Part shown: piece after piece, positions 1-9,859 of the stretch
Layout of the letters: every line of letters begins with the position of its first letter
Position numbering within the stretch: the stretch's first letter is position 1
Assembly (NCBI GenBank): GCA_947380175.1
Contig: CANCPZ010000007.1
Span: 1 to 32,680, forward strand
DNA: 32,680 nt
Direction: 5' to 3'
Source of the DNA: Bacteroidota bacterium
GTDB taxonomy: Bacteria; Bacteroidota; Bacteroidia; 2-12-FULL-35-15
Notes under the pieces: model-generated
Told to the model about the DNA's origin: nothing
The model's database searches: none
The model's input: the letters and a program-made list of their open reading frames with translations, nothing else
Program-made: the position numbers and the translations under genes

Positions 1-1778
1 CATCGCATCCAGCAGGTACACCTGAAAATTGTTTTGAGCTAAAAGATAATTCACCTACTTGGCGTAATTACCTTGCAACTTTTTTTAACAATGTTGATAA
101 TAGTTTATTGAGTCCTATTAAAACGGGCGATTACGTATTAGCATATTCTCAAAAATCATTGAGCAATGCAATTTATGATTTTGTTACACCTAATGCATTA
201 GGTTGGGTTTTTGAACACGTTTTAGGTAGCACTCAATTAGCAACTATGCCAGCATCGCGTCCTTATATTTTATTTACTAAAATAGGTTCAAATGTTTCAA
301 AAGAAGTTGTTGGTTCAGCAACTAGTTCAATTATTACTTTTGATACAGCAATCACTTCAAATTTTACCAGTGGGTCAATTTATTCGCCCGTAATAGGGCC
401 TGCTTTAAGTTGGGGTTCATTTCATTGGCGTCAAAGAACACTTGATGGTGCAACAACGCAAGATAGTATTGTTGTAAAAATAATTGGTATTAAAGTAAAT
501 GGAACCGAGGATTCGCTTGCTTGTTTTCATATTGATTCATTGGATGTATATGATTTAGCTCGTTATGTTGATGTTGCCCAATATCCCAAAATACGTTTGG
601 TAGCATCTATGCAGGACCCTAATCTGCATACACCACCTCAAATGAAACGCTGGCAAGTAATATACGCCCCAGTTCCTGAAGCTACAATTAATCCTGCAAT
701 AGGTTTTTCGTATGCTCAAGGCGACACTTCAGTTATGCAGCAAGGTAATAAAGTAAAAATATACTTGCCAATACAAAATATAGGCGATATGCCATTTGTT
801 GATAGTTTATTGGTTACCTACTGGATAGAGGATGCAAATAGAGGTATCCATTCTTTGCCTTCAAAAGTTAAGAAACCAGGATTTATGCCAGGCGAAGTAA
901 TAATGGACACAATTAATTTAAATTCATCTTCATATATGGGTAATTGTGGATTATGGGTGGAGGTTAACCCTGTTAACCCATTAAATCCAATAGATCTTAG
1001 TAATACGCAGCTTGAGCAATATCATTTTAACAATATAGCTTGTATTGGTTTTACTGTTAATCCAGACAGGATAAATCCTTTATTGGATGTTACATTTGAT
1101 GGAGTTCATATTTTAAATAATGATATCGTTTCAGCAAAACCCAACATTTTGATAAAGCTTAAAGATGAGAATCAGTATCTTGCTTTAAATGATACCAGTG
1201 ATTTTAAAATATTTATTCAAAGCCCTTCACAGCCTTTAAAACGAATTTATTTTGGAAACTCTATTACATTTATTCCTGCCGTGTTACCAAACAATAGTTG
1301 TAAAATAAATTATATGCCATCGCTTATCGAAGATGGAACCTACCAGCTGATTATTGAGGCTAAAGATCGATCTAATAATTTATCTGGTATAAATGACTAT
1401 AAAATAAGTTTTGAAGTAATAAATAAATCTACCATTACCGAAGTGATGAATTATCCTAATCCGTTTTCTACATCAACGCATTTTGTTTTTACAATAACGG
1501 GCTCAGTAATTCCTACTTATTTCAAGATTCAAATTTTAACTATTACAGGTAAGGTTGTTCGTGAAATTAATAATGATGAATTAGGTGTTATACATATTGG
1601 CAGAAACATTTCAGATTATGCTTGGAATGGTAAAGATGAGTTTGGCGACCAGCTAGCAAATGGACTTTATTTATATAGAGTAGTTACTTCAATAAATGGA
1701 GAGATAATTGAAAAAACCCAAACGGATGCTGATCAGTATTTCAAAAAAGGATTTGGGAAAATGTATTTAATGAGATAA
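1..1778 (+). CDS. C-terminal part of a T9SS-associated secreted protein, probably a PorU2/C25-peptidase-like protein (5' truncated by window edge)
   Basis: The reading frame is open through base 3 (SHPAGTPENCFELKDNSPTWRNYL...), so the TTG at 108 is not the true start. It has an ILEI-like region (GDYVLAYSQ...), an Ig-like/FlgD-type sorting region (NYPNPFSTSTHFVF...AWNGKDEFGDQLANGLYLYRV), and a terminal ...YFKKGFGKMYLMR tail that I associate with Bacteroidetes C25/PorU2 proteins. The catalytic domain lies outside the window. Confidence 0.7.
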   Translation, partial: SHPAGTPENCFELKDNSPTWRNYLATFFNNVDNSLLSPIKTGDYVLAYSQKSLSNAIYDFVTPNALGWVFEHVLGSTQLATMPASRPYILFTKIGSNVSKEVVGSATSSIITFDTAITSNFTSGSIYSPVIGPALSWGSFHWRQRTLDGATTQDSIVVKIIGIKVNGTEDSLACFHIDSLDVYDLARYVDVAQYPKIRLVASMQDPNLHTPPQMKRWQVIYAPVPEATINPAIGFSYAQGDTSVMQQGNKVKIYLPIQNIGDMPFVDSLLVTYWIEDANRGIHSLPSKVKKPGFMPGEVIMDTINLNSSSYMGNCGLWVEVNPVNPLNPIDLSNTQLEQYHFNNIACIGFTVNPDRINPLLDVTFDGVHILNNDIVSAKPNILIKLKDENQYLALNDTSDFKIFIQSPSQPLKRIYFGNSITFIPAVLPNNSCKINYMPSLIEDGTYQLIIEAKDRSNNLSGINDYKISFEVINKSTITEVMNYPNPFSTSTHFVFTITGSVIPTYFKIQILTITGKVVREINNDELGVIHIGRNISDYAWNGKDEFGDQLANGLYLYRVVTSINGEIIEKTQTDADQYFKKGFGKMYLMR

Positions 1779-1950
1779 GTGTTGGATTTATAAATTCATA
1801 AATAAATACGTTCTGCCTTTTTTTATTCGTTTTTAAAGTATCTGATAATTATTGTATTTATTCATTCATTTTAAATTAAAGAGTTGTAAAGTCCTTTTTT
1901 TATTGCAAACTATTTTTAAATTTGTAAGAATGTTATTTTACAAATTAGCA

Positions 1951-3492
1951 ATGAACAAAAACTGTACGTTAAATCTAACTATTTATATATTTTTTTTATT
2001 TTCAATACGTACATCTTCTTCAGTTGCTCAATTAAAAGTAGAGGAGGTTATTCAAAAAATTATTACAAACAATCCTGATTTACAGGCGAATTCAAAAAAA
2101 ATAAATCAGGCAACAGGTATTCTTCTTCAAGCTAAAGGTTCTTTTAATACAACCTATTCCGCAAATTTTAATAAGGCGCTTGCTAAAACAGATTATACTT
2201 ACGAATCTCCAACTTTATCTACACCAATTGATTCTTGGAATTATTCCGTGGGTGTTTCGCGCAAGTTGCCCTGGGGTATGGTTATTTCGCCATCTGTGGG
2301 AGTTAAAAATTATGGTTATGTCGAGTCGTATCCAGGGAAAGGAGATGTGTTAACTAATCATGGTGTTGCTTCTTTAAGGGTTGTGCAGCCTTTATTATTA
2401 GGGCTTGGTAAAAAATACAATATGGCAAATATTCGTAACGCACAGCTAGCTATTTCTGCTACCGAACACGAATATATTTATCAAGCATCAGAAATTATTT
2501 TACAAAGTTTAGAAACATATATACAATATATAGGTGCTTATCAGAATTTACTTATTCAAATTCAAACGGAAGCAAGTTTAAATAAAGCTATTGTCGATGT
2601 AAATCGTTTGATAAAATTGGATGCATTACCTGCATCTGAAGTTATCATTCTCGAGGCCCAATTATCCAATCAAAGAGCAATGCATAAGCTTGCTGAAAAT
2701 AAAATGGAGTCAGTAAAAAATCAATTAGGGGCACTAATGGGATTAAAAGAAGAAGAAATTTATTCAATGCCGCTTCCTGATACTGTTTTTCCTGTAACAT
2801 TTTCTAATAGCACTATTAATGAGGATTTTATTAAAAATTGGTTAGATAAATCTTTCGTAAACCGACATGATTACATGGCTCTTGAAAAAAATATACAAAG
2901 TGCTGAACTGGATTGTTTTGTTAGTAAAAAAAGTGTAAAACCTCGATTAGATTTAACTCTGACCACTGGTTATACTGGTTTATCACAGGCGTTAAATTCA
3001 GAACAATATTACCAGTCATTAACACAAAATATTCCGGGTGTGAACTACATGGTTGGGCTTTCATTCGTTTTTTTAGGAAAAAATGACTATGCAAAAGGAA
3101 AAGAAATAGAAACACTTTCAACATTGGATATATTAGAAGAGCAGAAAAAAAAATTAATTTTAAATATTCATAATCAAATAAAACAAACTGGAAATAATTA
3201 TAAAAACAATGCTCAAGTGGTAGGATTCTTAAGTGAATCCGAAAAAAATTATAAAAAAGCATACCAAAATGAAATAAGAAAATTTCAAGCAGGTACCTCT
3301 ACATCATTTATTGTTGTTCAGGTTCAGAATGATTATTTATTGTCAAAAAATCAATTGGTATCATTATTAACAGACCTTAATATTTCAGTTCTTGAATTTC
3401 GTCATAACACCGGTACTTTAATTGAAGCACAATCGGATAACACATTTAATATTAATCCCACAAAAATTTTTACATTGCCTTTGGCTAAATAA
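1951..3492 (+). CDS. TolC family outer membrane efflux protein
   Basis: Signal-peptide-like N-terminus followed by a TolC-type repeat (VEEVIQKIITNNPDLQANSKKINQATG; VVQVQNDYLLSKNQLVSLLTDLNISVLEFRHNTGTL). It sits directly upstream of an HlyD-type adaptor. The ORF track starts at a TTG at 1852; ATG 1951 (MNKNCTLNLTIYIFFLF) gives a better signal peptide. Confidence 0.9.
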   Translation: MNKNCTLNLTIYIFFLFSIRTSSSVAQLKVEEVIQKIITNNPDLQANSKKINQATGILLQAKGSFNTTYSANFNKALAKTDYTYESPTLSTPIDSWNYSVGVSRKLPWGMVISPSVGVKNYGYVESYPGKGDVLTNHGVASLRVVQPLLLGLGKKYNMANIRNAQLAISATEHEYIYQASEIILQSLETYIQYIGAYQNLLIQIQTEASLNKAIVDVNRLIKLDALPASEVIILEAQLSNQRAMHKLAENKMESVKNQLGALMGLKEEEIYSMPLPDTVFPVTFSNSTINEDFIKNWLDKSFVNRHDYMALEKNIQSAELDCFVSKKSVKPRLDLTLTTGYTGLSQALNSEQYYQSLTQNIPGVNYMVGLSFVFLGKNDYAKGKEIETLSTLDILEEQKKKLILNIHNQIKQTGNNYKNNAQVVGFLSESEKNYKKAYQNEIRKFQAGTSTSFIVVQVQNDYLLSKNQLVSLLTDLNISVLEFRHNTGTLIEAQSDNTFNINPTKIFTLPLAK

Positions 3493-3501
3493 AAACACAC
3501 A

Positions 3502-4767
3502 ATGAGTCAACTTTTTAGAAAAGATGCTTTAGATAAACTTCAATCACCAGAACGTCTCAATGAGATGGTTCAGATTACCAACAAAAAAGCATGGTTTGCC
3601 CTTTGTGGTATTGGTGGTATGCTTATTATTGGAATTATTTGGTGCTTTTTGGGTCGCATTCCTGAAACAGTGAAGGGAGATGGAATGTTACTTCAGCCTG
3701 AAGGTGTTACTGAAATAGTTGTAAGTGGAACAGGAATTCTTTCAAAGATTACAGTTAAAGAGGGCGCACTTGTTCATAAAGGTGATGTCCTTGCATATTT
3801 ATCGATTCCTGAAATGGAAATGCAAATTTCGAATGCTCAAAAAAATCTATTAGAGTCGAAAGAGTATTTTGATGATCTTAGTTTGTTTGACGAAAAAGAT
3901 ATTTCCATGCGTCAGAATTTACTCGGTAAAAAAGAAAATCTTCAAAATAATACGATTAAGTCAAACGAGCAACTATTGCAGTTTTATAAAGATAAAATTA
4001 CATCTCAAGAAGCTTTATTAAAAGATGGTTTGATAACTAAAGAAACTATTTTAAATACACGAAATGAATATTTTCGTTTGCAACAGCAACAAGATGGTTT
4101 AAAGAATGAAATTGTTTCGGTAGGTTTGGATATGTTTCAAAATGTAAATCAAAAAGATAAAGAGCGTAAAATCATGAAGCAAAAAATCAATGATGCAGAA
4201 CGTAATCTTCAACAAATAAAAACATTGTATGGTTTGATGGGTACTATTTATAGTAGCACAACAGGAACTGTTATCGAAATTCTTGCAAATACCGGTAATA
4301 TGCTTATACCTGGAACCACATTGATGCGTGTAGAACCAACAAAAGAAAATGAAGCATTAGAGTGCAATATTTATGTTAGATCTACCGAGGGTAAACGCGT
4401 TGTGCCTGGAATGAAAGTAAAAATTTCTCCGTCTACTGTTGAGCGTGAGGAATATGGTTTTATTGTTGGTACCGTAACGTATGTTTCTCAATATCCTGCC
4501 TCTTTTCAAGGAATGGTTCGCATATTGGGCAATAAAGATATTTCTCAATCCTTTATGACTCAAGGCGGTCCGCCAATATCCATAAGGGTTGCACTTGATA
4601 AGTCAAGTGCAACATATAGTGGTTATCAATGGACATCCGGTAAAGGACCAAATACAAAAATAAAAACAGGAACTATTTGTACGGCTCAAATAGAAGTGAA
4701 TTCGAAACGACCAGTAGAACTTTTGTTTATTAAACTGGACAAATTAAGACATAGCGACAGGTGGTAA
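3502..4767 (+). CDS. HlyD-family membrane fusion protein, NHLM bacteriocin-system secretion protein type
   Basis: Single N-terminal TM, lipoyl-like halves (GILSKITVKEGALVHKGDVLAYLSIPE) and a coiled coil. Lies between TolC and the PCAT transporter; its stop overlaps the next gene. Confidence 0.9.
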   Translation: MSQLFRKDALDKLQSPERLNEMVQITNKKAWFALCGIGGMLIIGIIWCFLGRIPETVKGDGMLLQPEGVTEIVVSGTGILSKITVKEGALVHKGDVLAYLSIPEMEMQISNAQKNLLESKEYFDDLSLFDEKDISMRQNLLGKKENLQNNTIKSNEQLLQFYKDKITSQEALLKDGLITKETILNTRNEYFRLQQQQDGLKNEIVSVGLDMFQNVNQKDKERKIMKQKINDAERNLQQIKTLYGLMGTIYSSTTGTVIEILANTGNMLIPGTTLMRVEPTKENEALECNIYVRSTEGKRVVPGMKVKISPSTVEREEYGFIVGTVTYVSQYPASFQGMVRILGNKDISQSFMTQGGPPISIRVALDKSSATYSGYQWTSGKGPNTKIKTGTICTAQIEVNSKRPVELLFIKLDKLRHSDRW

Positions 4768-6923
4768 AAAAAGGTTATGTAAATACACCAATAGTTCTTC
4801 AGATGGAGGCCGTAGAGTGTGGGGCTGCAAGCCTTAGCATGATACTTCGCTATTATGGAAGGTTTCAGCCATTGGATAGATTACGTGTAGATTGCGATGT
4901 TTCAAGGGATGGAAGTAAAGCAGGAAACATTTTACGTGCAGCGCGATTGCATGGTCTTGAAGCCAAAGGTTTTAAAATGGAGGTTCCTGATTTAGAAGAT
5001 GTAGTTATGCCCGTAATTATCCACTGGAACTTTAATCACTTTTTGGTTTTAGAAGGAAGGGATAAAAAATGGTATTACTTGAATGACCCTCAAACAGGTC
5101 ATAAAAAGGTCTCTCACGAAGAATTTCATGGTTCGTTTACTGGAATTGTTTTATCATTCTCACCTTCCAGTACTTTTGAAAAAACAAGTAATAAAAACCC
5201 ACTTTGGTCTGGATTAAAAGATAGATTAGTGCCGCATAAATCGGCAGTATCTTTTTTAATCATCATTGGTTTTTTGTTAATTATTCCTGGATTAATTATT
5301 CCAAGTTTTTCAAAAGTTTTTGTAGATAATATTTTGATTAAGGGTTCTAAAGATTGGTTGTGGCCATTAATTGCTGGTATGACCTTAACATTTAGTTTGC
5401 GTTTTTTTCTTGAGAATATTAAATATAAATATTTGCTAAAAACAAATAGCAAGATAGATTTGATTACTTCGGCAGCTTTTTTTTGGCATGTTTTAAGTTT
5501 GCCGATTAACTTTTTTACACAACGTCATCCTGGTGAAATAGGCAGTAGGGTAGGAGTTAATAGCAAGGTCGCAGGTTTTATTTCAGGGGAGTTTGCCAAT
5601 AATTTTCTAGATATTATTAAGGTTGTTTTTTTTGCATTATTAATGTGGTTATACTCCCCCTTGCTTACCTTAATTGGTATTTTTCTATCAGCCATCAATG
5701 TGTTAATATTAAAGTATTTTTCTTTAAAACGGAAAGAAGGATATATACGTTATTCTAAAGAAGCTGGCAATTTAAGTGGTGTAACAATGGCTGGATTACA
5801 AACAATCGAAACATTAAAAGCAACAGGTCGTGAAAATGATTTTTTTGTTCGGTGGTCAGGCCAATTTACAAAAGTGCTTAATTCGGAGCAGGAGTTGGCG
5901 TTGACATCAATTTTAATGAATTCAATGCCTGCTTTAGTTAATCTTTTAATAAATGTTTCTGTACTTATTTTTGGTGCTTGGAAAGTTATGAATGGTCAAC
6001 TTACAATGGGTATGTTAGTTGCTTTTCAAAGTTTAATGGTTAGCTTTTCTGGTTCGGTAGCTAATTTAATTGGCTTAGGAGCATATCTGCAGGAAATGGA
6101 AGGTGACTTAACACGTTTGGATGATATCATGAAAACAGAGGGAGATAAAACCGTATTGAAAGCAAGAAAAAATGTAGAAAAAGATTATTCCATTTATGGA
6201 CAAAAACTGGAAGGTTATATTGATTTTAAAAATGTAACTTTTGGGTATAGTAGATTGGCAGCCCCATTGATTGAAAATTTTTCGTTAAGTGTTACACCTG
6301 GTCAACGTATAGCATTGGTTGGTGGATCGGGAAGTGGTAAATCTACTTTAGCTAAAGTTCTTGCAGGATTATATGAGCCAGTAAAAGGAAAAATTTTATT
6401 GGATGGCGTACCTTCTAATAAATGGTCGCGTCAGGTAATAAATAATTCGGTTGCAATGGTTGATCAGGATATTTTTTTATTTGAAGGTAAAATTCGGGAT
6501 GTGTTAACTTTCTGGGATGATGATATAACAGAACAACAGATTATTAAGGCTGCTAAAGATGCTGAAATACACGATCTTATTGCATCTAAAAAAGAAGGAT
6601 ATGATTTTATTATTAATGAAGGTGGTGGTAATTTTTCTGGTGGTCAGCGTCAACGCTTGGAAATTGCAAGAGCATTGGTTGGTAATCCATCTATTTTAAT
6701 TTTAGATGAAGCAACAAGTGCATTGGATCCTCCTACCGAAAAATTAGTGTATGACAATATAAAAAAAAGAAAATGTACCGTGATAGTTGTAGCACACAGA
6801 TTAAGCACAATACGCGATTCTGATGAAATTATTATGCTCGATGGTGGAAAAATAATTGAAAGAGGAACACATTCAGACCTTGTTAAATTACAAGGTAAAT
6901 ATTACGAACTTATTAAAATGTAA
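4761..6923 (+). CDS. Peptidase-containing ABC transporter (C39 peptidase + TMD + ATPase), NHLM-type PCAT
   Basis: C39 domain with Q/Cys (LQMEAVECGAASLSMILRYYG), His (IIHWNFNHFLVLEG) and Asp (YYLNDPQTG). ATPase Walker A GGSGSGKST, signature FSGGQRQRLEIARAL, Walker B ILILDEATSALD, H-loop VAHRLST. GTG start at 4761 overlaps the upstream stop. Confidence 0.95.
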   Translation: MVKKGYVNTPIVLQMEAVECGAASLSMILRYYGRFQPLDRLRVDCDVSRDGSKAGNILRAARLHGLEAKGFKMEVPDLEDVVMPVIIHWNFNHFLVLEGRDKKWYYLNDPQTGHKKVSHEEFHGSFTGIVLSFSPSSTFEKTSNKNPLWSGLKDRLVPHKSAVSFLIIIGFLLIIPGLIIPSFSKVFVDNILIKGSKDWLWPLIAGMTLTFSLRFFLENIKYKYLLKTNSKIDLITSAAFFWHVLSLPINFFTQRHPGEIGSRVGVNSKVAGFISGEFANNFLDIIKVVFFALLMWLYSPLLTLIGIFLSAINVLILKYFSLKRKEGYIRYSKEAGNLSGVTMAGLQTIETLKATGRENDFFVRWSGQFTKVLNSEQELALTSILMNSMPALVNLLINVSVLIFGAWKVMNGQLTMGMLVAFQSLMVSFSGSVANLIGLGAYLQEMEGDLTRLDDIMKTEGDKTVLKARKNVEKDYSIYGQKLEGYIDFKNVTFGYSRLAAPLIENFSLSVTPGQRIALVGGSGSGKSTLAKVLAGLYEPVKGKILLDGVPSNKWSRQVINNSVAMVDQDIFLFEGKIRDVLTFWDDDITEQQIIKAAKDAEIHDLIASKKEGYDFIINEGGGNFSGGQRQRLEIARALVGNPSILILDEATSALDPPTEKLVYDNIKKRKCTVIVVAHRLSTIRDSDEIIMLDGGKIIERGTHSDLVKLQGKYYELIKM

Positions 6924-6925
6924 TT

Positions 6926-9847
6926 TTGGATTTTACAGTAGAAAATATTTTTACCAAACAAGGTAAGCTTATATTAACGGATATTCATTCTCCTTTTTTG
7001 GCTAATGATCCTACAAAAATTTGGTTTATAGCCAAAGGACAAATTAATTTAAGTGGTACTAAAGTTGTTGGAGATGCTCCTATTGGTAAGGTTCAGGATT
7101 TTGCTACCTTAAAAAAGGGAGATGTTTTTTTAGGGATAAAGTTAGATAGCTATAATTCATTAAGCTTTATGGCATCGCCTCAGGAGGAAACTGAATTATA
7201 TGAATTAGAGATTGAATTTTTAAAAGAGTACGCTTTAAAAAATCCACACTCATCGGCAGAGTTTGAAGCTATATTGCGCAATTGGTTAACAATTTTATTT
7301 AGTGGTCTTGAAGAAGGTTTTACCCTTCAACAGCCTGATACAGATATTCATTTAAGGGTTGGTAAAAACGAAACATTATTAAAGAATCAAGTTGTCTCCT
7401 CTATTGGTCAAATTATTTGGTGCGAACCAAGTAATCCCAATGCGTTTGTTTATAATGATTTGGTTGCTGTAGAAACTGATGTAAAAGGAATTCTTTTGCC
7501 TCTTTCTAGAAAAGTGTATATAAGGGTTATTGAAGATACAAATGTTGTTTGCCCTGAATTAGAAGGACTTCTTAAGAAAAAAGAATTATGGGAAGGGCTT
7601 AATATCTTTCATCACATTGTAGTAGAAATTCAGCTCATACGTTTTAAAAACGACGAAGAACAGGAAAGGCAGCGGCTTATAAGAAAACATCAGAAGGAAG
7701 ATGAAAATTTGCTTGACATGTTGGATCAGGCCAAGCGCGTTCTAAATTCAACCAAAAGTGATTTCTTTGATTTAGATATTGAAAAATCTAACAATTTGCT
7801 TTTTGATGCATTACAAATTGTAGCTAAACAAAACGATATTAAGCTCGTACTGCCTCCTCAACTAAATGATTGTAATGATCCTTTAGAAGAAATTAGTCGT
7901 TTCTCTTGTATTCGTTATCGAGAAATAAGTTTAGAAGGTAAATGGTATAAAAAAGATAATGGTCCTTTCCTTGCATTTTATGGTGATCAATACGAGCCTG
8001 TTGCAATAATAAATACTAAAGGGAATAATTATCTGATAATTAATCCAGCAACAAAGGAAAAAATTATACTTACTCCCGAAAATGCAAAAAAAGTTTCCAA
8101 TGTAGGGTATATGCTATACAAGTCTCTACCAACAGAAATAAAAGGATTAAAAGAAATTTTAGCATTTTGTCTTTCAAAAGATCGATCTGATTATTATTTT
8201 CTAGTTGTTTTAGGATTGCTTGTTACTGTTTTGGGAATGGTAACACCTTTTTTTACCTCCTTTATTTTTGATAACATTATTTTAAATGCTGAAAAAAAGC
8301 AATTAATTTATGTCGGATTAGGCATTGCAATGGCAGGTGTTGCATCGTTTTTATTCGAACTTTCTAAAAGTTATGCATTGCTTAGAATTGAAAGCAAAAT
8401 GGATAGCACCTTGCAAGCTGGTGTTTGGGATAGGATATTAAATTTACCTACCACTTTTTTTACTCAATATACAGCTGGTGATTTAGCTAACCGTTCATTA
8501 GGAATTAATCATATTCGTCAGGTGCTTTCTGGAGCAGCGATTACAACTATTTTATCAGGATTATTCTCTGTAGTAAATTTAATTCTTTTGTTTTATTATA
8601 GTGTAACGCTTGCTCTTGTTGCAGTTTTGATAGTTGGAATTCAAATAGCTGTTAATGTTTATTTTGCTAGAGTTCAAATTAAAAAACAGAAACTATTAAT
8701 AGAACAAACAGGAAAAATAGAAGGCATTGTTTTGCAATTACTTACTGGAATAACAAAATTTAGGGTTTCTGGCACTGAACATAAAGCCTTTGGTCATTGG
8801 TTTAAACATTATTTACCTATAAAAGACACGTCGATAAACTTGATTAAAACACAAAACCTTTCAACACTTTTTAATACCTATTATCAGTATTTTTCTATGA
8901 TGGTTCTTTTTGTAATGATGGCAGGTTATTCAAGCAGCACTTCAATGAGTTTAGGGGAATTTTTGTCGTTCAATGCGGCATATGGAATTTTTGCTTCCGC
9001 AATGTTTGGCTTAAGTTATACATTGATGGGGGTATTTAGTGTGTTGCCAATTTTTGAACGCACAAAACCAATACTCGATACACCAACAGAAAATAATTCA
9101 ACCAAACAATCACCTGGTCCATTAAAAGGGAGTATTGAATTTTCGCAAATTAATTTTAGTTATGAGAAAGATGGCCCACTGATTTTACAGGACATCAATA
9201 TGACAATAAGTAGTGGCGAATATGTTGCTTTTGTTGGTCCTTCTGGTTCTGGTAAATCAACTCTCATTCGATTGATATTAGGCTTTAATGAAGCTAATTC
9301 AGGGACAATTTATTTTGATGGTCAAAATTTAAACAACGTTGATCCACGCATGGTACGGCAACAAATTGGTGTTGTTTTGCAAAATGGTAGTTTGTTTTCA
9401 GGTGATATTTTTAAAAACATTACTGGCGCATCTGGTAATTTAACCATTCAACAGGCATGGGATGCAGCAGAGTCGGCGGCTTTTGATGAAGATATTAAAA
9501 AAATGCCAATGGGTATGCACACAATGGTTAGTGAATCGGGCAGTACTATTTCTGGCGGACAAAAACAACGTTTAATGATTGCGAGAGCATTGGTGCATAA
9601 GCCTAAAATTTTAATTTTTGACGAAGCTACATCGGCTTTAGATAATAGAACTCAGGCCATTGTAACTAAAAGTTTAGATGAGTTGGAAGTAACGCGTATT
9701 GTAGTAGCACATCGTTTAAGTACCATTAAAGGTGCACATAAAATTTATTATTTAGAAGCAGGTAAAATTATTGAAAAAGGTAGATTTGAAGAACTCATGG
9801 CTTTGAAAGGTAAGTTTTTTGAATTAGCTAATAGGCAGATTGAGTAG
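6926..9847 (+). CDS. ABC transporter permease/ATP-binding protein with long N-terminal extension, NHLM-type second transporter
   Basis: A ~400 aa N-terminal extension (cNMP/cupin-like start WFIAKGQINL...KKGDVFLGIKL) precedes the TMD and an ATPase (GPSGSGKST, ISGGQKQRLMIARAL, ILIFDEATSALD, VAHRLST). TTG start 2 nt after the preceding stop. Confidence 0.93.
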   Translation: MDFTVENIFTKQGKLILTDIHSPFLANDPTKIWFIAKGQINLSGTKVVGDAPIGKVQDFATLKKGDVFLGIKLDSYNSLSFMASPQEETELYELEIEFLKEYALKNPHSSAEFEAILRNWLTILFSGLEEGFTLQQPDTDIHLRVGKNETLLKNQVVSSIGQIIWCEPSNPNAFVYNDLVAVETDVKGILLPLSRKVYIRVIEDTNVVCPELEGLLKKKELWEGLNIFHHIVVEIQLIRFKNDEEQERQRLIRKHQKEDENLLDMLDQAKRVLNSTKSDFFDLDIEKSNNLLFDALQIVAKQNDIKLVLPPQLNDCNDPLEEISRFSCIRYREISLEGKWYKKDNGPFLAFYGDQYEPVAIINTKGNNYLIINPATKEKIILTPENAKKVSNVGYMLYKSLPTEIKGLKEILAFCLSKDRSDYYFLVVLGLLVTVLGMVTPFFTSFIFDNIILNAEKKQLIYVGLGIAMAGVASFLFELSKSYALLRIESKMDSTLQAGVWDRILNLPTTFFTQYTAGDLANRSLGINHIRQVLSGAAITTILSGLFSVVNLILLFYYSVTLALVAVLIVGIQIAVNVYFARVQIKKQKLLIEQTGKIEGIVLQLLTGITKFRVSGTEHKAFGHWFKHYLPIKDTSINLIKTQNLSTLFNTYYQYFSMMVLFVMMAGYSSSTSMSLGEFLSFNAAYGIFASAMFGLSYTLMGVFSVLPIFERTKPILDTPTENNSTKQSPGPLKGSIEFSQINFSYEKDGPLILQDINMTISSGEYVAFVGPSGSGKSTLIRLILGFNEANSGTIYFDGQNLNNVDPRMVRQQIGVVLQNGSLFSGDIFKNITGASGNLTIQQAWDAAESAAFDEDIKKMPMGMHTMVSESGSTISGGQKQRLMIARALVHKPKILIFDEATSALDNRTQAIVTKSLDELEVTRIVVAHRLSTIKGAHKIYYLEAGKIIEKGRFEELMALKGKFFELANRQIE

Positions 9848-9859
9848 TGTTTTCAAAAA

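Noticed and set aside
1917-1924. TAAATTTG as a promoter -7 element for the exporter operon
   Set aside because: Matches TAnnTTTG but I could not find a properly spaced -33 TTG, and the motif is frequent by chance in AT-rich DNA.
1779-1950. Possible hidden precursor-peptide ORF upstream of TolC
   Set aside because: The spacer is very AT-rich with frequent stops. I found no plausible short ORF with a GG leader. The 10466-10555 spacer is equally empty.
2921-3262. Antisense ORF inside the TolC gene
   Set aside because: Low-complexity F/L/Y-rich translation fully antisense to a clear CDS; an AT-rich frame artefact.
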